A stretch of 64,000 nucleotides of DNA from Verrucomicrobiaceae bacterium (GCA_016713035.1 JADJPW010000007.1:1-64000); one strand, 5' to 3'; positions 34,885-45,426 are shown, counted from the stretch's first letter. Program-made: numbers and translations. The notes: generated by a model from the sequence alone, not told the origin.

Positions 34885-35919
34885 TCAATTCGGCCTCTGC
34901 GGGCCTGTGCGGTGGTCTTTCTTGTATCGGCCGTGGTGCGGCTGGTTCATCCAGCGCCAAGCGCTCTCGATGTGCTCGCGCGGATCGAGGTGCTGGGCAC
35001 GCCAGCCGAGGAGCTGTGCGGCGAGGGCGGGATCTGCGATGAGCTCGGCGGGATCGCCAGAGCGGCGCTCTCCATAGACGACGGGGATGGTTTTACCGGT
35101 GACGTCTTCAGCTGTGCGGATGATTTCTTTGACGCTAAAGCCATGCCCTGTGCCGAGATTCACAGCGGTAGTCTCCCCCCCTTTACGCAGGTAATCGAGT
35201 GCCAGCGCATGCGCTGAGGCGAGGTCACAGACGTGGATGTAGTCACGGATGCAGGTGCCATCTGGGGTGGGGTAATCTGTGCCAAAGACGGTGATCGCAC
35301 TGCGCAGGCCTAGCGCCGTCTGGAGCACGAGCGGGATGAGGTGCGTCTCAGGGTCGTGATCCTCTCCGATCTCGCCACTGGGATGGCAACCGCTGGCATT
35401 GAAGTAGCGCAGAAAGACGGATTTGAGCCCCCAGGCCGTATCGCAGTCACGCAGGACTCGCTCGAGCATCCACTTGGAGGCTCCGTATGGATTCACTGGC
35501 ATTTGCGGATTGCTCTCGTCGATCGGGATCTTCACCGGGTTGCCATACGTCGCACAGGTGGAGGAAAGGATGAACTGTCGGCACTCATACCTCTGCATGG
35601 CCTCCAGCAGTGTGAGGGGGGCGGCGAGATTATTGCGGTAGTATTTCAGTGGATCAGTCACGGATTCACCGACGTAGGCATAGGCAGCGAAATGCAGTAC
35701 CGCAGATGGACTGTAGGCCGCAAAAATGGACTCCATGACGGCTGTGTCTGAGAGACTCCCGCGGACAAAGGTGACGCGGTCCACTGGTAGAGATTCTAGG
35801 TGGCCAAAAACAAGATTATCGAGCACGATCAGGCTTTCGTGCCGCTCGAGTAGGTGCCGTACCGTGTGGGAACCGATATAGCCGGCACCGCCAGTGATGA
35901 GAAGAGGAGCTGAATTCAT
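34885..35919 (-). CDS. galE: UDP-glucose 4-epimerase GalE
   Basis: The 344-residue SDR enzyme has LLITGGAGYIGSHTVRHLL, ILSSTCATYGNP, YGASKWMLE with the catalytic Y...K, and IRDYIHVCDLASAHALAL, all standard for GalE. It interconverts UDP-glucose and UDP-galactose and so supplies galactose for the glycan. The length equals the usual about 340 residues. It is the first gene of the minus-strand run that leads into the heptose cluster. Confidence 0.92.
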   Translation of the reverse strand: MNSAPLLITGGAGYIGSHTVRHLLERHESLIVLDNLVFGHLESLPVDRVTFVRGSLSDTAVMESIFAAYSPSAVLHFAAYAYVGESVTDPLKYYRNNLAAPLTLLEAMQRYECRQFILSSTCATYGNPVKIPIDESNPQMPVNPYGASKWMLERVLRDCDTAWGLKSVFLRYFNASGCHPSGEIGEDHDPETHLIPLVLQTALGLRSAITVFGTDYPTPDGTCIRDYIHVCDLASAHALALDYLRKGGETTAVNLGTGHGFSVKEIIRTAEDVTGKTIPVVYGERRSGDPAELIADPALAAQLLGWRAQHLDPREHIESAWRWMNQPHHGRYKKDHRTGPQRPN

Positions 35920-36273
35920 GACCGTGCCACTAATAGGCGCAATACCTGACTTTTCTGCATAAACGCGACCAAGCTGCCGCCCTTGGTCAGCCGATCAGGG
36001 GGACCTAAAAGTGAGAATGATTGGAGCTGGGCCATAGAGGCAGTCGGCATTTTACCCGAGCTGATTTGCATGGGAATTATGCCAATTAGAGAAAATTGGC
36101 ACAAATTCGGTATTTTGGCAAAGTTAAATATTTACATTCTCAAGGCCGCGAAGCCTTTCTCCGCCTGCCAAACCTATGGGAAATAGGGGGCCGCCCCCCC
36201 CCTCCACGGTGGCAGCAAAGGCGGTCCAGGTGCCGCTTTTAGCTACTTTCCCACCCTCCCTTCCCTGCTCCGC
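35920..36273. other. Intergenic region upstream of galE, no gene recognised
   Basis: No convincing gene is visible in these 354 bp. The stretch 36060-36150 is AT-richer than its surroundings and could hold the promoter of the galE-led operon. A G5 run next to long C runs lies at 36186-36203. Short open frames on both strands lack family features. Confidence 0.5.
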
Positions 36274-37308
36274 TTAGGCCAAGGAGGTAGCGTCACTCAC
36301 GAATGCATCGACATCTGCCTCCGTCGTGCGCCAGGAGCACATGAGTCGTGTGCCCCCGCCGATGAAGCTATAAAAGACCCAGCCACGCTCCTTGAGCCCT
36401 TTCTTCATTGGATCTGGCAGCTTGGCGAAGACCGCATTCGCATCGACAGGGTAGAGAATCTGCACGCCAGGTAAATGCCCCAAGGCGTCGCTGAGTCTCC
36501 TAGCGAGCATATTGGCGCTGGAGGCGTGTTTTTTCCAGGTATCATCACGGAGCATCCGTAGCCACTGCGCAGAGATGAAGCGCATCTTTGAGCAAAGCTG
36601 CCCCGCCTGCTTGCAGCGATATTGGAAGTCCCGGGAGAGCTCTGGATTAAAAAACACGACCGCTTCGGTCACCGCCATCCCAAGCTTCGTGCCTCCGCAG
36701 CACAGGACATCGACCCCCGCACGCCAGGTGATGTCCGCAGGCGAGCAGCTCTGACTGGCTAGCGCATTAAAAAACCGTGCACCATCCATGTGGATGCCTA
36801 GCCCATGCTGCTTCGCCAGGGCTCCGAGACCTTTGATCTCACCGGGGCGATATACCGTGCCTAGCTCCGTGCTTTGGCTAATGCTCAGTGCCCGCGGCTT
36901 AGGGAAATGCAGATCGCTGCGGCTGAGCACGATACGCTCCACATCTACCGGGTCCAGCTTGCCCAACGGACTACGTGCGAGGAGGATTTTCGAGCCGTGG
37001 GAGAAGAACTCCGGAGCCCCACACTCGTCCGTCTCCACATGCGCCTCATGCGCGGTGATGATGCTATTGTAACTGCGGCAGAGAGAGGCCAAAGCCAGGG
37101 AATTGGCCGCTGTGCCATTAAAGACAAAGTACACATCACATTCGGTCTCAAAAAAGCGCCGAAAACCCTCACACGCCTCCGCCGTGATCTCATCCGCGCC
37201 GTAACTAGGCTGGTAGCCGTGATTCGCCTCCTCCAGCGCCCGCCAAGCCTCTGGACAAACGCCTGACGTATTGTCCGAAGCGAAGTGGTATTTCAGTTCC
37301 GCGCTCAA
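36274..37308 (-). CDS. Low-specificity L-threonine aldolase-like PLP enzyme (beta-eliminating lyase family)
   Basis: The 344-residue fold type I PLP protein has NHGYQPSYGADEITAEACEGFRRFF, VFNGTAANSLALASL, AHEAHVETDECGAPEFF and GIHMDGARFFNALAS. The Schiff-base lysine is in DVLCCGGTKLGMAVTEAVVFF. These match threonine aldolases that split L-threonine to glycine and acetaldehyde. It is 17 bp upstream of the frr stop in the opposite sense of reading, that is, it follows frr on the same strand and may be co-transcribed with it. Confidence 0.87.
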   Translation of the reverse strand: MSAELKYHFASDNTSGVCPEAWRALEEANHGYQPSYGADEITAEACEGFRRFFETECDVYFVFNGTAANSLALASLCRSYNSIITAHEAHVETDECGAPEFFSHGSKILLARSPLGKLDPVDVERIVLSRSDLHFPKPRALSISQSTELGTVYRPGEIKGLGALAKQHGLGIHMDGARFFNALASQSCSPADITWRAGVDVLCCGGTKLGMAVTEAVVFFNPELSRDFQYRCKQAGQLCSKMRFISAQWLRMLRDDTWKKHASSANMLARRLSDALGHLPGVQILYPVDANAVFAKLPDPMKKGLKERGWVFYSFIGGGTRLMCSWRTTEADVDAFVSDATSLA

Positions 37309-37325
37309 GGCAGGTGACGAAGGGA

Positions 37326-37892
37326 TTAGACCGTGAGGATTTCCTTCTCTTTCGAGACGACGTGCTGATCGATTTCGGCGATTTTTTTATCCGTCATGGT
37401 CTGCACATCCTTCTCCATACGATGCAGATCGTCCTCCGTGATGCTGCTTTCCTTTTCAGCCGCTTTCAGCGCCTCTAGGGCACTGCGTCTCGCGCTGCGC
37501 ACTCGTACTCGCGCCTCCTCACCTAGCTGTTTGCACATTTTCACCATCTGCTCACGCCGCTCCTGCGACAGGGCCGGGATGGGCAGGCGGATCACCTTGC
37601 CTTCGATGCTGCCATTGAGCCCCAACCGCGACTCACGGATCGCACGGTCGATGTCCTGGAGGGTGCTCGAATCGAAAGGCTCAATGCGGATCAGCCTAGC
37701 GTCTGGCGTGGTGATCATGGCGAGCTGTTTGAGCTTCATGTGACTACCGTAACTATGCACATGCACATCGAGGTTTTCGACGAGCGTAGGGTTCGCCTTC
37801 CCGGTCCGCACCGAGGCGAATTCGTGGATAGCATGCTCGACAGCCTTGGTCATGGCTTCTTCGCATTCGAGGATGGTCATTTCAGCGTCCAT
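37326..37892 (-). CDS. frr: Ribosome recycling factor
   Basis: The 188-residue protein matches RRF throughout: HEFASVRTGKANPTLVENLDVHVHSYG near the start, RIEPFDSSTLQDIDRAIRESRLGLN, VIRLPIPALSQERREQMVKMCKQLGEEARVRVRSARR, and the helical C-terminus. RRF, with EF-G, splits the post-termination ribosome. It follows pyrH on the same strand, the conserved bacterial order pyrH-frr, but with an unusually long 307-bp gap. Confidence 0.96.
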   Translation of the reverse strand: MDAEMTILECEEAMTKAVEHAIHEFASVRTGKANPTLVENLDVHVHSYGSHMKLKQLAMITTPDARLIRIEPFDSSTLQDIDRAIRESRLGLNGSIEGKVIRLPIPALSQERREQMVKMCKQLGEEARVRVRSARRSALEALKAAEKESSITEDDLHRMEKDVQTMTDKKIAEIDQHVVSKEKEILTV

Positions 37893-38199
37893 AAAGAGGT
37901 CAGGTTTGAATTGTCGCCTTTCTTCGATGCGGCAGACGAGAAGCTCAAGCGGTTTGAGTGGGCTCTACCGCATCGTCAGCGTCGTCTCACCGCCTGCTGG
38001 AAATAATCAGCGCCGAGCCGATGCATCCGCATTGCAGAAAGATGATACTACAGATGCAACACGAGAAGAACGATGGCGAGTTCTTGCCGAGGGGCTTCAA
38101 TGTCGTCTCCCAGGCCTTTGAAATCGCAATTATACGGCAAGTTGATGCGGAAGGGCCCAGCGAAGCGATCCTACGTCTCAAAGTGTTGAGCAGACTATG
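37893..38199. other. Gap between pyrH and frr, no gene recognised
   Basis: This 307-bp spacer separates two genes that usually lie close together. Short open frames occur on both strands but show no family motifs and unnatural composition. It may contain a promoter for frr. I see no clear hairpin or repeat. Confidence 0.5.
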
Positions 38200-38937
38200 C
38201 TAAACACCCGTCGCGTCCACGAGGGTGCCGATGTGCTCACCTGTGAGGGCACGGCGGATGTTGTCGGGCTCGTTCATGCTGAAAACGCCGATGGGCATGT
38301 TGTTTTCCATGCAGAGGGAGAAGGCGGTGGCGTCCATGACCTTGAGCTGGCGGGTGAGGCACTCATGGAAACTGATGCGGTCGAATTTGACGGCATTGGG
38401 GTTTTTATTCGGATCGGCGTCGTAGATGCCATCCACCTTTGTAGCCTTCAAAACGATATCAGCGCTGATCTCGCTCGCACGCAGCGCCGCAGTCGTATCC
38501 GTCGAAAAGAAGGGGTTTCCGGTGCCTGCGGCGAAAATGACGACGCGGCCGAGTTCTAGGTGCCGCATGGCTACACGGCGGATGAAGGGCTCTGCGACGT
38601 TGTCCATTTTGATGGCACTCTGCACCCGTGTAGGCACATCCATGGCCTCCAGCATACTCTGCACGGCCAGGGAGTTCATCACGGTGGCTAGCATGCCCAT
38701 GTAGTCCGCTGTGGCACGTTCCATACCTTTATTGCTGGCGCTGACACCACGCCAAAAGTTCCCGCCACCGACTACTAGGGCGATTTCGAGCCCCGTCTGG
38801 TGGGCCGCCTTGATCTGAGCGGCCATGTCTTCGACGATGGGCGGGCTGATATTGTCTGTGCTTCCTGGCTGCCTCAAAGCCTCACCGCTGAGTTTGAGAA
38901 GGACACGACGGAATTTGCGAGGAGATGAATCGGACAT
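38200..38937 (-). CDS. pyrH: UMP kinase
   Basis: The 245-residue amino-acid-kinase-family protein has RRVLLKLSGEALR, ALVVGGGNFWRGVSASNKGMERATADYMGMLATVMNSLA and GTGNPFFSTDTTAALRASEI, hallmark PyrH segments. It phosphorylates UMP to UDP. ATG 38935-38937 (MSDSSPRKF) is chosen; a further in-frame start at 38967 would add ten hydrophobic residues. It is followed by frr on the same strand and is divergent from the exported helical-repeat protein gene. Confidence 0.95.
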   Translation of the reverse strand: MSDSSPRKFRRVLLKLSGEALRQPGSTDNISPPIVEDMAAQIKAAHQTGLEIALVVGGGNFWRGVSASNKGMERATADYMGMLATVMNSLAVQSMLEAMDVPTRVQSAIKMDNVAEPFIRRVAMRHLELGRVVIFAAGTGNPFFSTDTTAALRASEISADIVLKATKVDGIYDADPNKNPNAVKFDRISFHECLTRQLKVMDATAFSLCMENNMPIGVFSMNEPDNIRRALTGEHIGTLVDATGV

Positions 38938-39129
38938 GGAGAAGATCGAAGTTAAACCATAAAGCATGCCGCATGGGGCCTTGCAAAGGCATTTCTACTC
39001 GGGCGAAGAATCCGAATGGGAAACGCCGTGCGGAGTCCCGCCTTCGACCTCAAAACAGAACTCGATGAAAAAGCTGGCCGCTTTGGTGCTGGAGGGAGTA
39101 AAAGATGCAGCGCTGTTGCACTGCATGCC

Positions 39130-42100
39130 ATGAAAACCGCTTTTGCACTTCTCCTGCTCCTCGCGGCTACGATTACCGGTTTAGCTCAAAGCCACACTCA
39201 ACATGAAAAGTGGTGGAAGCACCTTTCTGCGCAGGATTCGCGTGCTTGGAGTGACGAGGCGCTGCGCCTCATGCGACTAGGAGCTGCGCCGGAGGCCATG
39301 GCCGTGTTGAGGGAGGCGGAGCAGCGTTTCTCAAAGGACCTACAACTCCGGCAGGATGCAGCCGAAATCGCCGCGTTCGAAGAAAACTCCCCAGAGAGGC
39401 TCCAGCGCCACCTGGTCCTTTACTCAGAGGCTCAAAGCCTGCGTGATCAGCTCAGGCATGCACGCCTCATCGGGGCGAATGCAGCTACCACAGACGATTT
39501 CGACCGCATTCTACGCGAATGGGGCGCGCAGCCGCCAGATGTCATCCACTGGCTCCGACTCGCCGCGCTTCATGCCGGCGCAGGCGATGAGAAAAAGCAG
39601 GATGAATGCGTCCGCGAGGCCGCGAAGCTCCCTAGCCAGCAAGTGGACACTCTACTCGAACTCGCTCGCTATCAGGAGGAGTCACTGCTGTTTGAATCCA
39701 TGCACGCTACGCTCGAATCGGCCGTGAAGTTGGACACGTGCACGCGAGCACGCCGCTGGCTCGCGGCGGACGAATTGACCTGGGGAAGTGTGGAGCAAGG
39801 TTTGCGTCTTTACGAACAATCGCAGCCCGAATCGGTTTGGGATGCCGAGGATGTGCTGCGCGTGGCCGGGGCGCTGCTTGTTTGCAATGAATGGCAGCGA
39901 ATGCTCACCCTGCTTCAGCAGCAATGCGTGGCTCATCCAGGCGATTTCCGGCTCCGTACCATGCTCGCGATCACCCAGGAGGAGGAAGGACTCGTCCACG
40001 AAGCTGTGCACACATGGCTGGAGCTGCTAGACATGAAAAAAGCAGACCGCAGCTTGCCTCGAAGACTTTCCATCCCTGCCTGGAGCCATGTCCCGCTGCC
40101 GAGAGATACATATATCTGGCTATATATCGCAGGAGTCATCAGCGACGCTTATGCCTACCGCTACCGCATCGAATCCCGTGCCAAAGGCCAGATGTACCCA
40201 TGGACGGATGACCACACCTTGCCGAGGTCGCTCGACGAGCTTCCTCTACACGCCTTCACCCACCTACGCTCACTCGTGCATCTGCTCACACCCAAGGAAC
40301 AAGAAGTACTCCATGTTAGGCTGCACGGCCTAGGCTTCCCAAATGCGAAAGACCTCCTCTTCGTTCCGATCGAAGAGTACCGTCCGCGTGTGGACGGCAC
40401 CTATCTCCGCAAACACGCCTCGAACGTCGCCCTGCATGCCTCATGGTATCTCGATCAAGATCAGTTTCAGGGCGCTGGAGGCATGACAAGCCGCATCATT
40501 TATTATTTCCCCGGCGATGAGCCCACTCCTGAGCGCCTCCGTCACTGCTTCGAGCTTTTCGCCCCGGACTACCCCGAACTCGCCCTGAATGCAGCGGCTC
40601 ACACATCGAAATCCGAGCAGACGTTGCAAAAACTGCCCGGTGTGATCTCCAGACTCGGTTTTGCCTCGCCCGGCACACTTGCTGATCTCGCCCGACTTCC
40701 GAAAGCAGACATCATTCGCAGCGCCATCGCGGAACGCATCACTCGCTGGCTGGAGGAGGATCGCATCCCTGTTCACTCGGAGAAAGGCCTCTCGGAGCTG
40801 GCTAGTCAGGTCAAAGAAGCTCACCCAAAACTCGCCGCACTGCTCGGGGTGGCCCAGGCCCGTCCAGGCTGGGCCAGCGTGAATGCGGCGGGCACGATGT
40901 TCTTCAACAACTATCGGACTTTTCCAGGCTGGGGAGTCGCCCGCGCAGTTCGCGCCGAGAATCATTTCGCAGCAAAAACGCTCACGACCAGATCCATGCC
41001 AGCCGTGAAGTGGCCCGTGTCAGCCGCAACACCGTTGACAAACATCTGCAGAACAAAAACAAGCCCGCCGCTGCCGAGGAGCTGCGTCGCTATCTCGCTT
41101 TCGCTGCAGACTCCTGGCTCAGCTTCTCCCCAGCTGACGGGGCCTATGTCGGCCTGCATTTCGATTACGAACCACTTTCGCGAGAGCCTGCCCTAATCGA
41201 AGACGCGATCACTCGCTATGCCGGAACCGCAGATGCTGCGCATCGTGGCGCTATTTTCGAAATGCGCGGGCGCTGCGATGAAGCCACCGCTGCCTACGAG
41301 ACTGCCTACCAGGAAGGTAATAGGCACCCGCATTTGTTGCGCAGACTTGCCGTCATGCGTGCCCGCAAGGACGTGTCCGCAGGTCTTGCGCTTATGGAGA
41401 GCATCCCACCTTCCGAATTACCGTTGTGCCTCCAAGCTCTTTCGACCCAGTGTGGCGCAGGCAATGGTGCCGTAAACTCACCGGAAGCCCGACTCGCCAG
41501 CATACATCTTCTCACCGCATGGTTGGAGAGACGTCACACAGCTCGCAAACCTCTTCAACAAACACACTGGCTCGATGGGGGCCTGATTGGATGCTCATCA
41601 GGTGATCCGTATGCTAAGACCTTCGTCGGACTTATTCCGTTATCTTACGAGTCGGGCAATCCTTACCCAGAAGACTTCCGTAAAGCCTTCCACGGACTTC
41701 GTGCTGCCTACCTGAAGTTCCCCGAACTCGCCGTCACCGGCTTTTCACTTGGAATGACCGCCGCATGGGCAAATGGCGACGATTTGGAGCCATTTTACCA
41801 AGAGGCTCTGCGGCTCCTACAAGCCCACCGCATCACGGACCGCAAATCCCCGGATATCATCAGAGTCCATCTCTTCACGGCTGACAAAGCGCACCCCCCG
41901 CATCTCCACCCTGCTGTTTTTGCCACGCAGCATGCCATGCTCACCAAGGCATCCGACTCCTTTGAAAAAGAGGTCCTGCCGCTAGTGCTGGACGCCTATG
42001 GCAGCAAACAAGAACCGATCCTTCGCCACTTCGCCGCCATGTGTGCTGCAAAGGGAGACAATTTCCCCACCGCCGCGCAGCACTGGCTGCAAAGCTCGGA

Positions 42101-42227
42101 CGATTCGCATCCCTCCCGCGCCTTCTTCCCCGAAGGCAAACATCGCCAAATCATTCTCTGGTGGTTGGCGAAGAAAAAAGGCCTAACCAAGTCCATCGAA
42201 CATCTCGTCAAGGATGTGCAACGATGA
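39130..42227 (+). CDS. Large exported helical-repeat (TPR-like) protein of unknown function, split by one frameshift
   Basis: After a clear signal peptide (MKTAFALLLLLAATITGLAQS) the protein is almost entirely alpha-helical, with TPR-like pairs such as EALRLMRLGAAPEAMAVLREAEQRF and LRRLAVMRARKDVSAGLALMESI. The frame changes at the A5 run 40974-40978; adding one A gives AAKNAHDQIHASREVARVSRNTVDKHL and a continuous protein of about 1,032 residues. The second part contains a linker resembling a short regulator-like helix, then more helical repeats to 42227. I do not recognise a family. The open frame extends upstream to 39016, but the signal peptide supports 39130. Confidence 0.7.
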
Positions 42228-42305
42228 ATCCGGCAAAACTCGCACGGTCGCGAACTGCATCCACCCCCTTGCAAAGCTAATTCTGAGCGCCATGCATGCA
42301 GGCGC

Positions 42306-43469
42306 ATGAAGGACGATCCCACTATCCCCGCTGACGCACGCTTTGAGACCCGCGCTATCCACGTCGGGCAGGATTGGCGTAGTGAAACGGGCGCTGTGAT
42401 CCCGCCCATTTATATGACCTCGACTTTCGAGACGGGGAATCCGGGCGGTTTTGATTACACGCGCTCTGGTAACCCGAATTTCCGCAACCTACAGGCCACG
42501 CTGGCTTCCCTGGAGAATGCGCAGCATTGCACCATTTTCGCCAGCGGCATCAGCAGCATCAGCGCGATCATGTTTTCGCTCAAAGCGAGGGATACGATCC
42601 TCAGTGAGCAACAGATCTACGGTGCGACGTATCGGCTGTTTGAGAGGGTGCTGCGCCGTTTTGATATCAAGATCAAATACGCGGACCTGACCAATCCGGC
42701 GAACTATGCGCTCATCAAGGACCTGAAACCGGCGCTGGTGTGGCTGGAGTCGCCGACGAATCCGCTTTTGAAGGTTTTGGACATCAAGGCGATCTCCGAT
42801 GCGGCGCATAAGGTGGGTAGCGTGGTGGCGGTGGATAATACGTTTGCCTCCAGCTTGCTCCAGCAGCCGCTGGATCTGGGCGCGGACCTTTCACAGATCA
42901 GTACGACGAAGTACACGAATGGCCACAGCGATTGCCTGGGAGGTGCGGTGTGCACGAACCATGCGGAGTGGCAGGAAAAGATGATTTTTGCGCAAAAAGC
43001 ACTCGGTTTGCAGCCGAGTCCGTTTGATGCGTGGCTGGTCGCTCGCGGTGCAAAGACGGAGGCGGTGCGAATGGAGCGTCATAGCTCCAATGCGCTGGAA
43101 TTGGCGAAGAGGCTGGAAGGCCGCAAAGGGGTGAAAGGCGTGAAGTACCCGTTTTTGACCAGTCACCCGCAGTATAAGCTGGCGAAGAAGCAGATGAAGC
43201 TGGGCGGTGGCATGCTGCTGGCGGATTTCGGCCTGAGTTACGCGAAGACGCTCGATTTCATCCGCCGTCTGCGGCTTTTCACGCAGGCGGAGAGCCTGGG
43301 AGGGATCGAGAGCCTGGTGGCGCATCCGGCGAGCATGACGCATGCATCTTTCCCGAAAGATGTCCGCGAGGCGGCTGGCGTGACCGATAGTCTGGTGCGC
43401 TTCTCCGTGGGGATCGAGCATGTGGAGGATCTATGGGCGGATATTGATCGTGCACTGAAGGGGAAATGA
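42306..43469 (+). CDS. Trans-sulfuration PLP enzyme (cystathionine gamma-synthase/lyase family)
   Basis: The 387-residue protein is a canonical Cys/Met-metabolism PLP enzyme: TRAIHVGQDWRSETGAVIPPIYMTSTF, YTRSGNPNFRNLQATLASLE, and the Schiff-base lysine in ISTTKYTNGHSDCLGG, where TKY.NGHSD favours the cystathionine synthase/lyase group. The C-terminus has ESLGGIESLVAHPASMTHASFP. The reaction direction cannot be fixed from sequence alone. It overlaps the following, related PLP gene by 4 bp, so the two form a unit. Confidence 0.9.
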   Translation: MKDDPTIPADARFETRAIHVGQDWRSETGAVIPPIYMTSTFETGNPGGFDYTRSGNPNFRNLQATLASLENAQHCTIFASGISSISAIMFSLKARDTILSEQQIYGATYRLFERVLRRFDIKIKYADLTNPANYALIKDLKPALVWLESPTNPLLKVLDIKAISDAAHKVGSVVAVDNTFASSLLQQPLDLGADLSQISTTKYTNGHSDCLGGAVCTNHAEWQEKMIFAQKALGLQPSPFDAWLVARGAKTEAVRMERHSSNALELAKRLEGRKGVKGVKYPFLTSHPQYKLAKKQMKLGGGMLLADFGLSYAKTLDFIRRLRLFTQAESLGGIESLVAHPASMTHASFPKDVREAAGVTDSLVRFSVGIEHVEDLWADIDRALKGK

Positions 43470-44956
43470 GGAACACAGCGATGATCGACTTGCTCCAAAA
43501 TCCGCTGTGCCATGCCGAGGATCTCGGGATGGCGATTCCGCCGCATGAGTTTGGCGTTTCGGTGTGCTTGCCGCTGTGGCGGCATGTGATCGGCTATGAG
43601 GAAGGCGACGCGGATATCGTGTCAAAATTCCAGAGCGGCTATCCGCGCTTCTGCTGCCCACCGGCGATCAGTGCGCTGTTTTTGGCGGCGGAACGTGAAT
43701 TCGCCCGCGAGGGGGAGCGCTGCCTGGTTTTCCCCAGGCTGGTGCATGCGCAGCGCTGTGTGGATTTTATCCAAAGTGGCCGCTCTCTGAGCTGGACGGC
43801 GGCGGAGTTGGGTGTGGCGATTTTTCCAGCGGAGACGTATGCGGAGGCACGGCGCTTCTGGCGCTTTTGCGGTGAGTGCGTGAGCACACGGCAGGCGGCG
43901 GATGCGCTGGGCACCTGGCGGAGCACGGTGACGGAGGAGGAGGGCCGTGTGGCGAATGAAGTGATCCGTGCCCGCATCGCGGCGCTGGCGGGTCAGGGGC
44001 CGGAGGATGTGTTTCTCTTTCCCAGTGGCATGGCGGCGAATTTTGCGGTGCACCGCATGCTGACGACGCTGTTTCCGGGGCGGAAGACGGCGCAGCTCGA
44101 TTTCCCGTATGTGGATGTGCTGAAGCTGCAGCAGCGCTTCGGCAGTGGGGCGCACTTTTTGCCAATGACGCATGATGCTGAGTATGAGGAGCTGCGTGCG
44201 CTGATGCTGCGAGAGCCGCTGGCGGGTCTGTTCTGCGAGGCACCGAGCAATCCGCTGCTGCGCTGCGTGGATTTTGAGCGGCTACTGGCGATCCGGGCGG
44301 AAACGAGGCCCGAGGTGCCACTGATCGTCGATGATACGATCTCGACGGTGGCGCATGTGGATGCGCATCGCGTGGCGGATGTGGTGACGACGAGTCTGAC
44401 GAAGAGTTTCTCCGGCGAAGGAGATGTGCTGGCGGGCGGTGTGGTGCTGAATCGGCGCTCGGTGCATTACGCGGCGTTTTCTGCCTTTTTGAAGGCGCAT
44501 GCAGACCATGAGCTATGGCGCGGGGATGCGGTGGCACTGGAGGCCAATAGCCGCGACTTCGTACAACGTGCTGCGGTGATGAGTGCGAATGCGCTGGCGC
44601 TGGCGGAGCATCTGCGGGCGCATCCAGCGGTGGATCGCGTGTGGCATGCGCGGTGGGAGGGAGGCCGTGGTTATGAGTTCATCCGGCGTGCGGATGGCGG
44701 CTACGGATGCCTGTTTTCCTTCACGCTGAAGAATCCAGAGACGATGAGTCCGCGTGTCTATGATGCGCTGCGCCTCTGTAAAGGCCCGAGCCTGGGGACG
44801 AACTTCACGCTGGTGTGCCCCTACACGCTATTAGCGCACTATGATGAGCTGCCGTGGGTGGAGAGTGTGGGTGTGAGCCGCTGGCTGATCCGTGTCTCTG
44901 CGGGCTTGGAGGATACCCAGGAGCTGATCGCACGGTTTGATGAGGCGATCGGGTGA
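43466..44956 (+). CDS. STR2-like cystathionine gamma-synthase family protein with N-terminal extension
   Basis: The 496-residue protein has a PLP core related to its upstream neighbour (FLFPSGMAANFAVHRML, LFCEAPSNPLLRCVDFERL, VDDTISTVAHVDAHRVADVVTTSLTKSFSGEGDVLAGG with the lysine in SLTKSFSG). An extra N-terminal domain reads PHEFGVSVCLPLWRHVIGYEEGD and SGYPRF. That N-terminal pattern is what I know from fungal STR2-type cystathionine gamma-synthases. It probably acts in methionine or cysteine synthesis with the upstream gene, either as a paralogous step or as a partner subunit. The start overlaps that gene by 4 bp. Confidence 0.82.
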   Translation: MRNTAMIDLLQNPLCHAEDLGMAIPPHEFGVSVCLPLWRHVIGYEEGDADIVSKFQSGYPRFCCPPAISALFLAAEREFAREGERCLVFPRLVHAQRCVDFIQSGRSLSWTAAELGVAIFPAETYAEARRFWRFCGECVSTRQAADALGTWRSTVTEEEGRVANEVIRARIAALAGQGPEDVFLFPSGMAANFAVHRMLTTLFPGRKTAQLDFPYVDVLKLQQRFGSGAHFLPMTHDAEYEELRALMLREPLAGLFCEAPSNPLLRCVDFERLLAIRAETRPEVPLIVDDTISTVAHVDAHRVADVVTTSLTKSFSGEGDVLAGGVVLNRRSVHYAAFSAFLKAHADHELWRGDAVALEANSRDFVQRAAVMSANALALAEHLRAHPAVDRVWHARWEGGRGYEFIRRADGGYGCLFSFTLKNPETMSPRVYDALRLCKGPSLGTNFTLVCPYTLLAHYDELPWVESVGVSRWLIRVSAGLEDTQELIARFDEAIG

Positions 44957-44976
44957 CGTGGGCACTTTTTTATTCT

Positions 44977-45369
44977 ATGCGCACCAAACTGAGCCTCCTT
45001 TTTTTGGCGGTTGTTATCGCACTCTTCTGCATCGATTTTGGGCCTCGGCCTGATGCTCAGAGGGAGGTCGCGATAGCAATTCTGCGGCACTTGAACCGCC
45101 AAGTCATGCTGCGGAGCAAAATCGATCCCTCTTTTCAACCCGGTTCAACCTTCAACGACCTGATACAAAAGTTGGAGCGTGACGCTAAAGTCGACTTGGA
45201 CCTAATCTGCACAAGCGGCACTTTGTTTTACCGCGAAGTCAAAAACGGTGAGATAGCCGCAGAGATTCGCTTTGTTTACTCGTGCCCTAAGCTCTCCGTG
45301 ATATACTTTGCAGACGGTAGCGATCAGCGTTTCGACAAAGATATGATAGTCGCGCATTCACCGGAGTGA
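44977..45369 (+). CDS. Small exported or membrane-anchored protein of unknown function
   Basis: From ATG 44977 the 130-residue protein begins MRTKLSLLFLAVVIALFCIDF, a signal peptide or membrane anchor, followed by a soluble domain with DLIQKLERDAKVDLDLICTSG and a beta-rich end. An in-frame GTG at 44953, overlapping the preceding gene by 4 bp, adds eight residues. No family is recognised. It might be co-transcribed with the STR2-like gene, but nothing ties its function to it. Confidence 0.6.
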   Translation: MRTKLSLLFLAVVIALFCIDFGPRPDAQREVAIAILRHLNRQVMLRSKIDPSFQPGSTFNDLIQKLERDAKVDLDLICTSGTLFYREVKNGEIAAEIRFVYSCPKLSVIYFADGSDQRFDKDMIVAHSPE

Positions 45370-45426
45370 GTTAGAGCAAATTAAGTAATAATGAGGAATG
45401 AATATGTGAGAGCTTTATAAGCAAGC

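Noticed and set aside
37987..38181. Small minus-strand open frame between pyrH and frr
   Set aside because: No ribosome-binding site or family feature, Cys/Ser-rich composition unlike neighbouring genes.
42228..42305. Possible SAM riboswitch before the trans-sulfuration genes
   Set aside because: The 78-bp gap is too short for a typical SAM riboswitch and shows no recognisable core or terminator.
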